A stretch of 64,000 nucleotides of DNA from Nemertoderma westbladi. Its lineage: Eukaryota; Xenacoelomorpha; Nemertodermatida; Nemertodermatidae. The stretch covers positions 1 to 64,000 of the forward strand of contig JAUCBJ010008458.1 in assembly GCA_032718475.1 (NCBI GenBank), given 5' to 3'. Position numbers and translations under genes: made by a program. Of this stretch, positions 1 to 11,242 are shown piece after piece (the stretch's first letter is position 1; every line of letters begins with the position of its first letter). The notes beneath the pieces are model-generated. The model made no database searches. It worked only from the letters and a program-made list of their open reading frames with translations, and was not told where the DNA came from.

Positions 1-184
1 ATCTTCGAGAGGAGTCGATGGCAATACTAACTCCCATTGGGCTGGTGGTTCTTGTTTCCACACTCTAGACTATTTACCACATGATTGGTGGTGGGTTGAT
101 ATTGGGTTTGACGACCTAACCATTGGTCTGGTTAATATCTACAATCGACAGGATTGTTGCGCCTTCCGAATTGTTGGTTCAAGG
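1..184 (+). CDS. Fucolectin-type lectin (F5/8-like, FTP domain), internal exon, 5' part cut by window edge
   Basis: The open frame from base 2 to 184 encodes a fucose-binding lectin domain segment: an acidic DGN turn, a Ser-Cys-x-His-Thr stretch, a WWWVDIG strand and an NRQDCC stretch. Eel-type fucolectins bind fucose through one His and an Arg-x-Asp-x4-Arg/Lys motif. The Arg-x-Asp-x4-Arg part is intact here, and a His lies 28 residues before it, slightly further than the canonical spacing. Such lectins are secreted or surface proteins that recognise fucosylated glycans in innate immunity. The exon ends in frame at a strong splice donor (GTAAGT at 185) and joins in phase 0 to the exon at 8169-8375. 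Upstream exons and the signal peptide lie outside the window. The family call is made by motif recognition. Confidence 0.85.
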
Positions 185-239
185 GTAAGTATGTACTTAT
201 ATCGTATAAATCATTTTACAATAGGCCGAGAGTGGTGTA

Positions 240-604
240 CCCACCCAGTACAATTGACATGTAGTACATCTAGCTGCTGCGACACCAAAATCTTGTGGAA
301 TGGCAAACAAGGAGGGTATTTGCCCTGAGAGCTGAGGAGAAATACAAACACTCTTAAGCCTCATTATGGAATACAACAATAATGCGGAAGTCTGATCATT
401 GGGAACCAGTGGAAAAATTATACCAAAATTGCATCACAAGCGCCAGTTATTACCTGATGACCTTTCTTGCCCAAACCCTGGGTCACCAAAGGTACCACGT
501 TGTACGGGGAATAAGGATACTAGAGCTTAAGGATACTCTAACATTCTACTCCAACTCACTCAGCAGTTAGTTGGTGAACATGAGACCTAGTTACTTAACT
601 AGCC
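240..604 (+). mobile_element. LINE family A, 5' region, first part of a split copy
   Basis: This stretch is a diverged direct counterpart of the minus-strand sequence at 7600-8070. Shared landmarks include GGGTATTTGCC, a segment around AATGCGGA, and CTGATGACCTTTC. It appears to be the 5' end or start of ORF2 of a LINE family also seen at 3619-4505, 6366-8070, 16600-23260 and 47600-48140. The copy is interrupted at 605 by the piggyBac-like element and resumes at 3619. Confidence 0.5.
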
Positions 605-904
605 TTAACCCTATTAAACCTGGGGGCGGGGGGGTCAATATGACCCACCCCGTGGTTTTTATATTATAATTCTGAAACAAGCGTAGTTGGGAATCTGAAA
701 TTTTATGACTTTTCCTAAAAATCTATTGTCTTCCTAGTAGTAAAAACCGTTTTCAAAAATATTGGGTAGTTTTCGAGTTATATAACCATTTTTTAACCCT
801 ACTTTTGGCACTTTTTTTGAGACGTTTTTTGAAAATTACATTTCATTAAATATTAACTGTAACATCTCTATTTTTGATTTACACCGGTTTTTTGGTGTTA
901 AATA

Positions 905-1195
905 ATAAATAATAAATAAATTTTCTTCGGCCACTAGGCCAGGGATTACGCACAAAGTCTGCCGACTTATTTCCAGTGCGGTCCCCCCAGAACTTTACTC
1001 CCCAGAGGAAACTCTAGTACTCATTTAGCTACCACTTAAGGATGCAAGGCAGAGATGCGCCCTGGCTGGTCCCTTTAAAGCATTCGTGCCGAAACGAAAA
1101 CTGCCCTGGCCCATGTGAGGATCGAACCCACGACCTACAGGAGATGTGAATTCAATGCAACCACTACACCAAGGTGGAACCTTGGTGTTAGCAAT
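905..1195 (-). mobile_element. tRNA-derived SINE inside piggyBac-like copy A
   Basis: Read on the minus strand it begins with a pol III A-box-like segment (TGGTGTAGTGGTTGCA), followed by a B box (GGGTTCGATCC), then a tRNA-unrelated body ending in an AT-rich tail near 905. The body shares CCTCTGGGGAGTA and CTGGAAATAAGTCG with the plus-strand copy at about 31575-31800. Two dispersed copies with the same head and body support a SINE rather than a tRNA gene. Confidence 0.75.
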
Positions 1196-1635
1196 TGGAT
1201 GGAATTCATATAAATTGATTTAGAAATTTCAAACTTGTTTTTTTCGGCGGGTGCCAAATTTTGGTGCCTGCACCAAATTTTGAAATATGTAAATTTTGTA
1301 AATTGATTGTTTGAAACTTGTTTTTTACGCAATTGGGGTTTTTTGGAGTTCTGGTTTCGAAGAAATATATACGAGTTGCACCAAGCGTCTCAAACTTGTA
1401 TTTTTCGGTGCTGTGTGCAAATTTTGGTGCTAGCACGAAATTTTGAAAATCCATTCAATAGATAAAATTGCTTGTGACAATTTATTTCTTGCATTTTAGA
1501 GGTTTATAGCTGTTCTGAATTCAATGGAATATATAATTATCGAACTAGATATCTCAAACTTGTATTTTTCGGAAGTGGGTGCAAAATGTGGTGCTAGCAC
1601 CAAATTTTGAAAACCATCAAATATTTCAATTGATC

Positions 1636-2765
1636 TCGAAAGGCGTTGGTGGTCAAGTCTGTCACACGCTCTATATGGACAGCTCTGCTGGCCATGCAAG
1701 TGAAGATCAATCCCCAACGTTTTACCTGTACCCTTCCGCGTTTCGCGATTATGGGTCCAAAACAGTCTATCCCTGTCTCAGTGAAAGGGGGTCTAAAAGC
1801 TTGTAATCTCGCTAGTGGTAGTTCACTCATTTCTTGGTGTCCTATCCTCGCGTGCTCCTTCTTACAAATTATACAGTTCCGTGTTACCGAACTCAATGCC
1901 TTGCTAGGCGTAATCAGTACAAACCTCGATCGTAAGTGTGATAGGCAGTGATGTCTACCCACGTGTTTGAGTCGTACATGTGCGACGTGCGTCCAGTATC
2001 ATAGCGCGCTGTAACTCATGGTGTTGCGGTATGATGATAGGATACCTAAAGTCAAGTGCAAAGTCAATGTTCTGGAGTCTGGACTTGTGACAAAGTAAGC
2101 CCCTATAGATATTCGGACTCCAACTCAAAATCGGTGAAGACTTGATCTGTTTACCCTGATTGATCGCTGTGAACTCTCGTGCGAAATATCGCAATTGATA
2201 ATGTCGAATAATATCAACTTCACAAAGACCAACTTCCTCTAAGGTAAGTCTTCTAGGAAAGTCGCGTTTGCCTCTGGCATATTGTCTCAAACGTTTGAGC
2301 CATGCTAACTTGCGGCACGCGTCAGTCCATGATCTAGTTAGGTTTACTATCCTGTCAACGTAAGTGTTAGTGACGTCATCAGGTAAGGTATAGTCGTAAT
2401 GTGGATACTTGTTTGGACTTGGTAGGCCCACGGGCCTTCCGGTAGGTGTCTCCCTTTGTACAATAGGTTTGTCTGAGTCCTCAAGTATGTCAATCTGACA
2501 CGTATGTCAATCTGGCAGTAACGGTTTCAACTCTACAGTGCTAGTGTGTTCCTGTGAGCTCGTAAGCTTCCTAACTTTAGTCACAGGTTTACCTGTAGGT
2601 GGTAAGTCAAGTATTTTCTTTGAGCGGAGTGTGATCGCTGTGGCCACACCTTCGTCGTCCAAAGAAGTCAAATTCGGTAAGTTGTTAATACCTAATGGGT
2701 GTGTACTAGTCCGCTCCAATGAATTCATTGCGTCCTTATAATACACGTTGTTTCTTTCCAATGGA
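1636..2765 (-). pseudogene. BEL/Pao retrotransposon pol fragment (RNase H/integrase junction)
   Basis: Three minus-strand frames (2761-2507, 2431-1955, 1962-1594) give pieces of a BEL/Pao polyprotein. The middle piece is the linker before integrase. The last carries the integrase zinc region (Cys-x2-Cys in NCIICKKEH) and the start of the core with GIDCFGPI, whose Asp is the first of the DDE triad, followed by WGLIFTCMASRAVHIE. The frame then runs into repeat DNA, so the second Asp and the Glu are missing. There are no LTRs. The fragment sits inside a tandem unit of the piggyBac-like element, and the unit continues on the far side. Confidence 0.75.
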
Positions 2766-3618
2766 TGTTTCTTGCGTTATACGGGTTTGTTAGGGTTCTG
2801 AATTCAATGGAATCAGTAAAAATTTCATAAGAGTTTTCAAACTTGTATTTTTCGCCGGTGGGTGAAAATTGTTGTGCCAGCACCAAATTTTGGAAAATGA
2901 GTAAATTGATCAGTAGATAGTATCATCTTGTTTCTTGCGTTATACGGGTTTATGAGGGTCCTGAATCCGATGGAATCAATAAAAACGGCACTGGGCATCG
3001 CAAACTTGTACTTTTTGGTGATGGGTACGAAATTTGGTGCTAGCACCAAAATTTGCCAAATTACACCGAAAAATACAAGTAGCAATGATCTGGCATATTT
3101 GAAATGTATTCCATTAGAATCAGCGCCATAGAAAACCTGAAAATGTGAATCTATAGCATCGTATAAGTGAATTAAAAATTTTGTGTTCTAACTGAAAAGT
3201 GCTGGTTACTTTTGTTTTAATTTATTGTTTATTTATCGTTATTTTTGTAATTTTGTTCCTACGCAGAGAGGACTAAACAGCCATTTATGGTAATCATATC
3301 ATTTTTAAATCTTTTCCAATGTATTTTGCGCCCCAGAAAACCTGTTTTGAAAAACAATTAGCCGAAAAATGTAACTTTCAAATTTTGTGAAAATTGTGCA
3401 TACATGTAATTTTGGTGCTGCAATATTACCACCCCAGTACATTTTTTCGAAAATTTTTCTTTCGGTCGGATCCAGACTAGTGATACCTACGTACAAACAA
3501 AAAATCAGACGTTTTCGTTAATATTTGTAGATTTTAGAGGGATGGGTCAATATGACCCCCCCCCCCCCCCTCCCCTGTATTTGTACAGCATTTTATAGCC
3601 CGGTACTAATAGGGTTAA

Positions 3619-4505
3619 ACTTAACCTCCTAACACGTTGGCCCTCACTGAAAAATGGCGAGTTGGCAGCTCTGACAGGTATGCTTTGCCTTCACTCAAGC
3701 AGAAGGAGTTCAAGAGCACCAAATTCAGACTGGTGCGGATCTCATTAGAGATACTGGAGGGTGTTGGCGACTTTCCCTCACCATAGAAAACGACAGTGGA
3801 AATGGAGGATTTGGTTTTGTTAATGATTCCTTCCACATGAACCTTTTTATGGACAACATAGACTAAATCACCAACACTGCATCATCAGTTTCCACTTATC
3901 ATCTGTGGAGGACTGGCTAAAAAATAACTAAAGCTGGTTCTGATTGTGTAATATTCACCAAATTGTGTTCCTTAATAACAAAGGTTGGAATTTTCTCGCA
4001 CAATAGTCAAGCAGCTTCATTATGGAGTGGAAAGTCATGTATTCTTCACTTTTCTGTGTGATTTTAAAGCCAGTAAGTGGGATTTAAATTCTCAGCATTG
4101 CTGTTGGACTAAAGCGATAGTGTCAACCAATCGAAATTTAGTCCATCTTCAGGACTTCATCTTGGGAAATTGATAGTAGATCAAGTAGCGAATTTGAATA
4201 CCATGGATAGAACTGGACCCAGTGGTCTTACTACTACTAAACAGGCAATATACTGGTTCATAAAAAATACAGGAGATCTGTACAATAATGCACTAGAATA
4301 CAGTTAACCTCTTATCCCTCTTTGACCTTAGTCTTTTTGGTTAAGGTGAGACTTAATGTCCATGATATCAAATCTAACATTATGCCTTGCCACCACAGCA
4401 TGATCTGTTATCTCCATTACAACAGCTTAGTGTGAGATCGAGCTTCACAATGCAGATGAGCCACAGGTATGAGGCCATTGCCACAGCTGCAGAAACTATT
4501 CCTAC
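3619..4505 (+). pseudogene. LINE family A, endonuclease/linker region, heavily decayed
   Basis: No long frame survives, but short matches to the better copy at 16600-17289 run in order. These are a NGGFG segment near 3800 (compare NGGIG in the better copy), a segment with VNQSKF/HLQDFI-like codons near 4120-4170, RTGPSG near 4205, and HRYEA near 4465. It continues the 240-604 copy across the piggyBac-like insertion. It is a dead LINE remnant with many stops and frameshifts. Confidence 0.5.
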
Positions 4506-4508
4506 AGT

Positions 4509-5259
4509 ATGTATATTCGTTTTATTACTGTTACTAATGGTGTACGACAGGGGAGCCTTCTCAGCCCTCTTCTCTTTAATATCTATATGACGGAATTAAG
4601 TAGACGTTTAAACGACTCTTTTGTTGGTTGCAAAGTAGGTTCCATTATTATTAATAATCTTTTTTATGCAGACGATTTATGCAGTATGAATCAGATATGA
4701 AACGTATAATGTGCTCAATGTATTGTAGGGAAAACCAGATTGCTAGATTATTTTCGAATTGTTAATATGAAGTAAAGTTAACCTTATTTAGATCCTTCAG
4801 TTACAGCATGTACTGTTGTTCACTCTGGTCTATATTTCGTGTTGAGAATTTGCGCAAGGTTAAGGTAGCTTATAATACTGCTTTTAGATCACTTTTCAAA
4901 TATTCTAGAACTGAAGACTCTAGTGAAATTTTTGTAAATAATAGGATCAATACTTTTAGGGCTGTGCAGAGAAGTAATATTTTTTCTTTGCTACGACGTA
5001 TTGATGTTTCACAAAACATCATTATTCGTGCAATTGCTAACGTTTCTCCTCTCTCGGTGTTGCGCAAGAGGTGGTTAGTGGTGCTTGGGGTAACCTAAAT
5101 TTCTGATTTTGTATTTATTATGTTGTCTAGGAAATTTATATAATGTGGTCTGTATACTTCTACTACTTGTATGTATGTAATTAAATATATCTTGTACCTA
5201 CAATGGACCTATAGTGTCAGATTAAACAAAGATAATAATAATAATAATAATAATAATTA
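4509..5259 (+). pseudogene. Non-LTR retrotransposon reverse transcriptase 3' fragment
   Basis: Frame 4509-4700 holds reverse transcriptase motifs: NGVRQGSLLSPLLFN, then LFYADDLC with the catalytic Asp pair. After a break, frame 4808-5098 has the C-terminal region typical of the same proteins (YNTAFRSLFKYSR, later LRKRW). The copy ends in a TAA/ATA microsatellite tail at about 5231-5259, the type of 3' end seen in several LINE clades. It is 5'-truncated, frameshifted and probably a different family from LINE A. Confidence 0.7.
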
Positions 5260-5279
5260 GGGTAGATCGAAAAAAAAAA

Positions 5280-5625
5280 ATTTGGAAATGTAACTTTTCC
5301 CTATGTTAGAAATGTGTGAATTGCCTGAAACCACAAAAAAACATCACTATCCCAATTTTTGACAATGCAAGACCCCCGCACAATTAGTTCAAACAAACAA
5401 CATTTTTTACAAAACTATGTAAAATTAATTCATTTAGAAAGACATTTTTTTTTAAATATGACTTTTCTCAGTTCTAGAAGTGTCTGAAATGGCCTAAAAC
5501 CACAAAAAAACACATCTTTTCAAATTATTGACAATGCAAGACCCCTGCACGCACAAATAGTGCAAACAAACATAATTTTTGCTAAACTACAGTACAAAAC
5601 TATGTAATTATTAACTGTTAGACTG
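5280..5625. repeat. Two-copy tandem duplication, about 165 bp
   Basis: Segments starting near 5284 and 5450 repeat in order: ...ACCACAAAAAAACA..., ...TTGACAATGCAAGACCCC..., ...AACAAACA..., ...AAAACTATGTAA. No coding content is seen. Confidence 0.6.
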
Positions 5626-5629
5626 TGAG

Positions 5630-6365
5630 TAGCAGTTCTTTATTAACCAACCCAAATCCACCATGGCGGGAAATACTCTATACAGTAAATTACAACTTTT
5701 TAACCTCCAAAGACTAGGCCAACCGGAATGTTGAACTGCAAACGGAGCTGTACCTGCTAACACTTTAGAGCCGGCAACAGTACACATTACATACTACATA
5801 CTTATCCATATCCACTCTGACTCCACTTAATTTCAGTCTTAAATATAATTACACTTTATTCGAACTCAAGACAAGATGCTTCTTACAGTCTTAATGAAAC
5901 CCCAACCCACCTACTAGACTACCACTACTAAACCACCTACTAGACTGAGCTGCTAGATATACATTCTAATCATATTTAGACCTACTTCCATCCCCTGCTA
6001 CACTACATACTGTACCTATGTTCTATATTGAATTAAATATATTTTGTAGTGTTTTGGTTATTAATACTCATGACACTATGGAGCGGAATCAGCTTGTGTG
6101 GAAAGTTCAGCCCCACTTCTCTGATCTTGTCTCAGTGGATATATGTGATAGTGCTCCGCTCGGTAAACTTTCTGTTAACAATCGCTAAATAGTGAAGAAA
6201 TATTGTACATCTCTGATACTACTACTACTATAATCGGCCTGCTGCATTGCCGTCTTATCAAAAACATTTTGTCACCACCACCACCATGCAATCCACCAAT
6301 GCATCATGCATTACGAATGCTATGCTAAACGTAAGGGAGAGGCATGGGCTGGGGAGTATTGGATG
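5630..6365. other. AT-rich intronic DNA, nothing recognised
   Basis: No frame, repeat or RNA signal is recognised beyond short ACT and ACC runs. Confidence 0.4.
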
Positions 6366-6850
6366 TGCTTTCCAGGATTTGGAAGTCAAACTTCACACAG
6401 AATTCATCGGGAACCTTAGGTCCGATTATTTAGAGCAGCATTAGTTCCAGTACTCCTGTATGGTAGTCCATGCTGGGCTCTAACTGCTGAAGTCACTAAA
6501 TCTCTGGAGGACACTTTTACACGAATGCTACGCCGGATTCATTGTGTCCAGTACAATATACACATCTCCAACCAGACACTATATAACATTGGAGGTGTCC
6601 CATTGGTTCCCCAAGCTTAACACTAGAACAAAGCCACCCCCGCTTTGCAGGACATTGCTTTCGCCGTGAGGACCAGCCTGTGCACAATATTGTATTTTGG
6701 CAGCCCCATGGAGAGAATATGCATGGTGGATGGCCCGTGACTATCGTGAGACCCTGACTTGGATAGCCCATTGGTTGGTGTCAAGTAGATGCTTCGAGAT
6801 TCGAGTTAACATATACCTTTCACATGTCCATATAATGCTATGTTTATAAA
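6366..6850 (+). pseudogene. LINE family A, C-terminal reverse transcriptase fragment
   Basis: From the AFQDLEV codons at 6367, the sequence parallels the minus-strand copy at 6860-7330. Both encode a segment with LLYGSP.WA, KSL, FTRMLRR(I/V)H. This block follows the reverse transcriptase core in many LINE ORF2 proteins. Stops and frameshifts are present. The two copies lie tail to tail. Confidence 0.6.
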
Positions 6851-6859
6851 ATGCTTATC

Positions 6860-8070
6860 GTTTACATTGGGTGACCAAGAAGGAAGGGTCCAACAAGGAG
6901 GGAGGCCAAGGCGAAGGCTCCAAGAAACGAAAAGGACCAAGGAGGCTTCGAAAGAAAGTCATCTCAAGAAAGTCATGGGCTGTCCACCATGCTTAATCAC
7001 CCCATAAGGCTGCCAAAGTACAAGATTATGCACTGGCTGGTCCTCATGGGGAAAGCAATGTCATGCAAAGCGGAGGCGGCTTTGTTCTAGTATCAAGTTT
7101 GGGGAACCAATGAGACACGTCCAATAATATATAGTGTCTAATTGGATATCTGTGTGAACTCGGCGTAGCATTCTTGTGAATATGCCATCCAGAGATTTGG
7201 TGTCATCAGCAGTTTTAGCCCAGGATGGACTCCCATAGAGGAGCACTGGAAATACTGCTGCTCTAAATAATTGGACCTTAAGTTTCCGATTAATTCTATG
7301 TGACTTCCAAATCCTGGAAAGCCTATTCAGGGCTGCATATGCCTTTCCCTTGCGTATTCGAAGGTCCTCAACTGACTTCCGGATCCACGATCCTAGTTAA
7401 CAGAAGTCATCCACATGCTCGATCATACTATCCTTTGATCTTATGCTCATCCGATCAGAGACATGCTGAGGACTTTCAAAGTTAACTGTCCAAATTTTGG
7501 TCTTTTTGGAATTAATAAAAAGACCAACACTAGAAGCAGCCAAGGCAGTCATCTCACCTTGTCGCATTGGGGACCCGAGTGTTACAGTGTTAACTGAGGC
7601 TAGTCTAGTGACTTTCCTCAGATTCACCAATGGCTTGGTTGGTCGGGGTGGAATATAAAAGTAGCCTCCAGCTCCTGAATCCCTCTCCCCCTCACAATCT
7701 GGCCTCCCTGGTGAACCAGGTTTTGGGCCAGAAAGGTCATCAGGAAAGGGACTCACGGAATTGTTGGCTGCTCTCTCTCCAGAGAGACAGGCAGCCGGTC
7801 AGGAGATAACTGACGCCTGTGAGGCCAATTGTGTCCGGTAATTCCAGTGGCCTCTAGTGGCCGGTTCTCCGCATTGCTAATGTAATCCATACTGGAGGTT
7901 GGGGGTGCTTTTTTGCCGAGTCAGCTCTTGGGGCAAATACCACACCCTGGTTTGCCACTTCACAGGGTGGGTGTCGCAGTGGAATCAGATATGAGCCATA
8001 TGATTGCATTGGCTATGTAGCTCATCTGCTGGGCCATGCCCTGTACCCCTGCTGCCAGGTGCAGGTCGCA
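6860..8070 (-). pseudogene. LINE family A, internally deleted copy (5' region joined to RT C-terminus)
   Basis: Read on the minus strand, 8070-7575 matches the 5' region at 240-604. At about 7570 it jumps directly to post-YADD reverse transcriptase sequence (SVGLFINSKKTKI, HVDDF, then LLYGSPSWA and FTRMLRRVH). Endonuclease and most of the reverse transcriptase are missing. The segment equivalent to the piggyBac insertion site in the 605 copy is uninterrupted here, which gives an empty-site comparison. Confidence 0.6.
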
Positions 8071-8168
8071 GTTGTGAACTTATTTTTTGGAAATTTATGT
8101 ATATTTTTTTATCACTATAATTTAGTTATATTTAATTTTAATGGTATTATTGTGATTATTTACTTAAG

Positions 8169-8375
8169 GTACATGTTGTAAACAGCGTTTCAACGGCTTT
8201 GCTGAACGGCCTAAGAACGAATGGTGAACCTCTGTGCGGTACAGTACCAAATGGCAATGCGTTAACTCAAATTAACTGCAACGGAAAGAGAGGAAGATAT
8301 GTGGTCATTTTCACCGACAATGGTCATGCAATGAACATATGTGAAGTGATGGTTTACGCACACTTTTCCAATTAA
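8169..8375 (+). CDS. Fucolectin-type lectin, terminal exon
   Basis: The second half of the lectin domain begins right after an AG acceptor and runs 68 codons to TAA at 8373-8375. It contains the fucolectin C-terminal block: a Cys-Gly-Thr-Val-Pro-Asn-Gly-Asn-Ala stretch, a QINC segment, an aromatic strand (RGRYVVIF) and the closing MNICEVMVY strand with its final conserved Cys. The reading frame continues that of exon 1-184 with no leftover bases. A polyadenylation signal follows 10 bases after the stop. No frame damage is visible, so the gene looks functional. This is the best-supported host gene in the window. Confidence 0.85.
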   Translation, partial: VHVVNSVSTALLNGLRTNGEPLCGTVPNGNALTQINCNGKRGRYVVIFTDNGHAMNICEVMVYAHFSN

Positions 8376-8385
8376 TTTTGCTGGA

Positions 8386-8391
8386 AATAAA
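8386..8391 (+). promoter_or_regulatory. Polyadenylation signal AATAAA of the fucolectin gene
   Basis: AATAAA lies 10 bases after the lectin stop codon, in the position expected for a very short 3' UTR. Confidence 0.6.
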
Positions 8392-8399
8392 CCATTATA

Positions 8400-9285
8400 C
8401 ACAAATAGCACTCTTTATTTGGTGGACTTGTGTAACACATTTCATGTATCTCATCTTTGGTACACTTACTATATGGTCACTCGCAAATTTTTAGACTCAG
8501 GAGGTTCCGGAGTGAAGCAATGGGATGTTCTGATTGGACAATACTGAACCTCGATAAAACTCGCATAATTGAAATCGAAATTTTTCAATTCCCATTAGGA
8601 TTTGTCCACTACATAGTACTGTAGTTTCTTATTCTGTGAGACTCGAGATTCATTTTGTCAGGGGGTCTAGGAATTGGAAGTCCTGAAATTTTCCAATTCT
8701 CGCTAGGAATATCCCACAACGTATATTCTGTAGACCTACGCTTTGTACTGTAAATTATATAATAATATACTGAAACCAACTATTATTAAAAAGATCAAAA
8801 CTACATTTTCGGTGCAAAATTGTGGGTTTACAACGAGGAAATCGGGAGTTTGTCGCGACTGGAGCTCATATAGAACGTTTGAGAATTGCGTAACGTCATA
8901 TTATCTTGCATTATTTTATTTGATAATATTATAGTGATTTAGGCGTCATATTTTTATGTTAATATTGTTGATTATTTAGTTGAATTATCTCCATAAAGTA
9001 TCTTACATTGATTTATTATATTTATTTATGCTAAAGTTAAATGTATTTTATAGAATGTGTATTTATTAGGGAATATTTGATTTAATGTTTGGTGAGTTTC
9101 TAGTGGTATTTGGCAGTAATATTATTGCTTGGTGTAGGCTTCGTAATTATTGCATTAGTTGAGTATAGATTATTTTGTGTTGTAGTTACATTGAATTTAA
9201 TCATTATTAGCCTCTGGTGGTTGTATGGAGTAATCTGGGGGCCAATATTTTCCTTCTGGGAGTGAGATAGAGAGTGAGCGGGTAT
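8400..9285. other. AT-rich intergenic DNA with a weak direct repeat
   Basis: Two related segments lie near 8570-8630 and 8680-8735 (GAAATTTT.CAATTC, then TAGGA and a segment ending in CTGTAG). No gene is seen. Confidence 0.4.
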
Positions 9286-9844
9286 ATTGGGAGAGAGGGC
9301 TGTTGCGCTGTCAGTCAGAGAGGTAACAGCCCGTGGGGTAAGGATTTACCTCTGGGACCTGTATTAGGCAAAATAGCAGTAGCTGTGTAGGCCCACCAGT
9401 ACTGTGCATGGTACATACACGAAATTTAGCCTACATCTGTAAAGAATACACGGTTTCGCGGTACAAGACCATATGTAAAATGCTCGCGTGAGTTCAGAGT
9501 TGCACAGATGTCAGGATGTGCTGATTCTATATCATGCACTAGGCCTAACGGATTCTGGTAGCCTGGAACTACCACTACAAAAACTGATGCGACAGAGCGA
9601 GGTGCCGTTTAGCCTAACATTTCTTGGCGGCTGGTCCGATAACACTCAACACATTGTTTGTTTGGACATTGACATCACCGGTATTGCATTACAGTGTACA
9701 TTATTACATACTGATTAGTATGGATTGAGAAATTGGATATATTTGGACGTCAATGGATGGATAGGTTTGGTTTGAGAAACTAATATCACGTAGGCCTACC
9801 TAATCATATCTTTGCGTTAATTATTACTAGATCCACTGGCCCCC

Positions 9845-10165
9845 AGCCACCTTCAACAAAGCATCATTGCTGGGGGGCACTCAACTGAGGGGGCGGAGCG
9901 CATTAAAAACTCTAAGTATCGCGACCTAGTGGACCGGGCCATTTCTTTCACCCCGTGGCCTTTGAGACCTTTGGCCGCCCTGGTCCAGAGACATCCACCT
10001 TCCTCCGGGAGATCGGGGCTCGTCTCCACAGTGCCACCCACGAACCGCGGTCACACCAGTTTCTGCTCCAGCGTATGGAGATGGCAATTTTTGTTGGTAT
10101 TGCAGCCTCAGTCATGGGGACAGCAACCACGCCGACCATCGGTCTATTTGGGCACTGAAGAGCCG
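9845..10165 (+). pseudogene. Non-LTR retrotransposon ORF2, C-terminal fragment
   Basis: Codons from about 9895 read ...RIKNSKYRDLVDRAISFTP, then after a one-base frame change near 9955 continue as VAFETFGRPGPETSTFL...EPRSHQFLLQR.... The order of an F.P.A.ET.G.-like block, an acidic/aromatic spacer, EPRS..FL.QR and a terminal small-residue segment matches the extreme C-terminus of many LINE ORF2 proteins. It is an isolated scrap inside the probable DNA transposon. Confidence 0.55.
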
Positions 10166-10169
10166 AAAC

Positions 10170-11240
10170 CAATCGAAACTGTCGAAATGGTTGCCAATGG
10201 AGTCACCAACGGGATAACGGCCGAAGATATTCAATACTCTATCTTATGCAATCTCAAATATTCAATGTTCGATCCCTAGATGGGGCAGTACTGTTTGCGC
10301 ACAGTGCTTTAAATGCTGCAGCCTAGCCCAACCCCGGCTTTCATCCTTCAGTGGTCGATTGGGAACCAAGGCAACTTGGGAAACAGAGTGGAAGAAGGGT
10401 TTACTGTGGAAGATCACCCATGGTGGTGAACAGGCATTCCTTGGCTTAACGAGCCTAAAAGATTCTCCCATTCAAATATTCAATTCGGTACTGTACCCTC
10501 AATTCAATATTAGTATTATTTCTGTGCTTCGTTATTTAATAATGTGATTAGATAAAAAAATAAATTACTGAAATATAATTCATCTGTTAATTATTACAAA
10601 AAAAAATCCAACATTATATTAACATTTATATAGTTTTGAATTAAATGTTTCGAAATCAACAGTCATTCAATGAACTATACAGCAGTGTCATATATCGCGT
10701 ATCCCTTGGTTTAATCACTATTCTTTATTCAAGTATAACTGAATCCTGGCCCACCGCCTTCACCCCCCACTGATAATTTAAAATCGTAACTCATTCAATC
10801 TTTGACTAAATTATACCAAACTTGGTAAACATGTAATCTTTGTCTATCGGCTAAAATAAACACAACTTGCTAAAGTTTCCCCTATAATGTTTTTTCCTAT
10901 AGAACAGGATGCAGTTTTATTTTAGAAGTAAACAAGCTGTTCTTTGCGTCGATTTTCACCTGGAGAGGGAAGAATACCTACCTGCAGTTAAGTGAAAATA
11001 TTTCGGCACCATTTAATTTTATTATCACGGTCGCGCATCAAGTAGTCTGTCAAATCAAAACATAACAAAATTAAGTATAATAATTCTAAAAAAAAATATA
11101 AGGCATATTTTCCTAAAGTTAGCTCTTTAGTCTTTAGGTAGCAATCTTATACATTGACATATACATAAAATTGATGTTGAATAATTATTATTAAGATTAA
11201 AATATATTATTAGGAATTCGAAGAAAGCAAATTGTGTTGA
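10170..11240. other. AT-rich interior of the probable transposon
   Basis: No convincing frame is seen. Short A-runs and AT-rich stretches dominate from 10540 onward. Confidence 0.35.
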
Positions 11241-11242
11241 GT

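Larger units (their letters stand above)
605..3618. mobile_element. piggyBac-like non-autonomous element, copy A (with nested insertions)
   Basis: The element is bounded by TTAA at 605-608 and 3615-3618. The inner ends are CCCTATTA and its complement TAATAGGG. TTAA target duplication with CCYT-type termini is the signature of piggyBac-superfamily transposons. A subterminal GGGTCA..TGACCC dyad next to G/C runs lies near both ends. A second copy in opposite orientation is at 34977-36538. The interior has no transposase; it carries several ~155-bp imperfect tandem units, each with the core TTGGTGCTAGCACCAA. This copy is longer than copy B because a SINE (about 905-1195) and a BEL/Pao fragment (about 1636-2765) sit inside it. 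Superfamily is inferred from the ends only. Confidence 0.7.
185..8168 (+). other. Intron of the fucolectin gene, filled with mobile elements
   Basis: The donor GTAAGT at 185-190 and the acceptor ending ...TTAAG at 8168 bracket about 8 kb of non-host-coding DNA. It contains LINE fragments on both strands, a piggyBac-like element with nested insertions, a SINE, and simple repeats. The two flanking exons join in frame and complete one lectin domain. That is the evidence that this is a real intron and not two unrelated gene pieces. Confidence 0.75.

Noticed and set aside
1118-1195. tRNA gene on the minus strand
   Set aside because: A and B boxes are present, but no full cloverleaf is evident and a SINE body follows; the same unit recurs at 31574.
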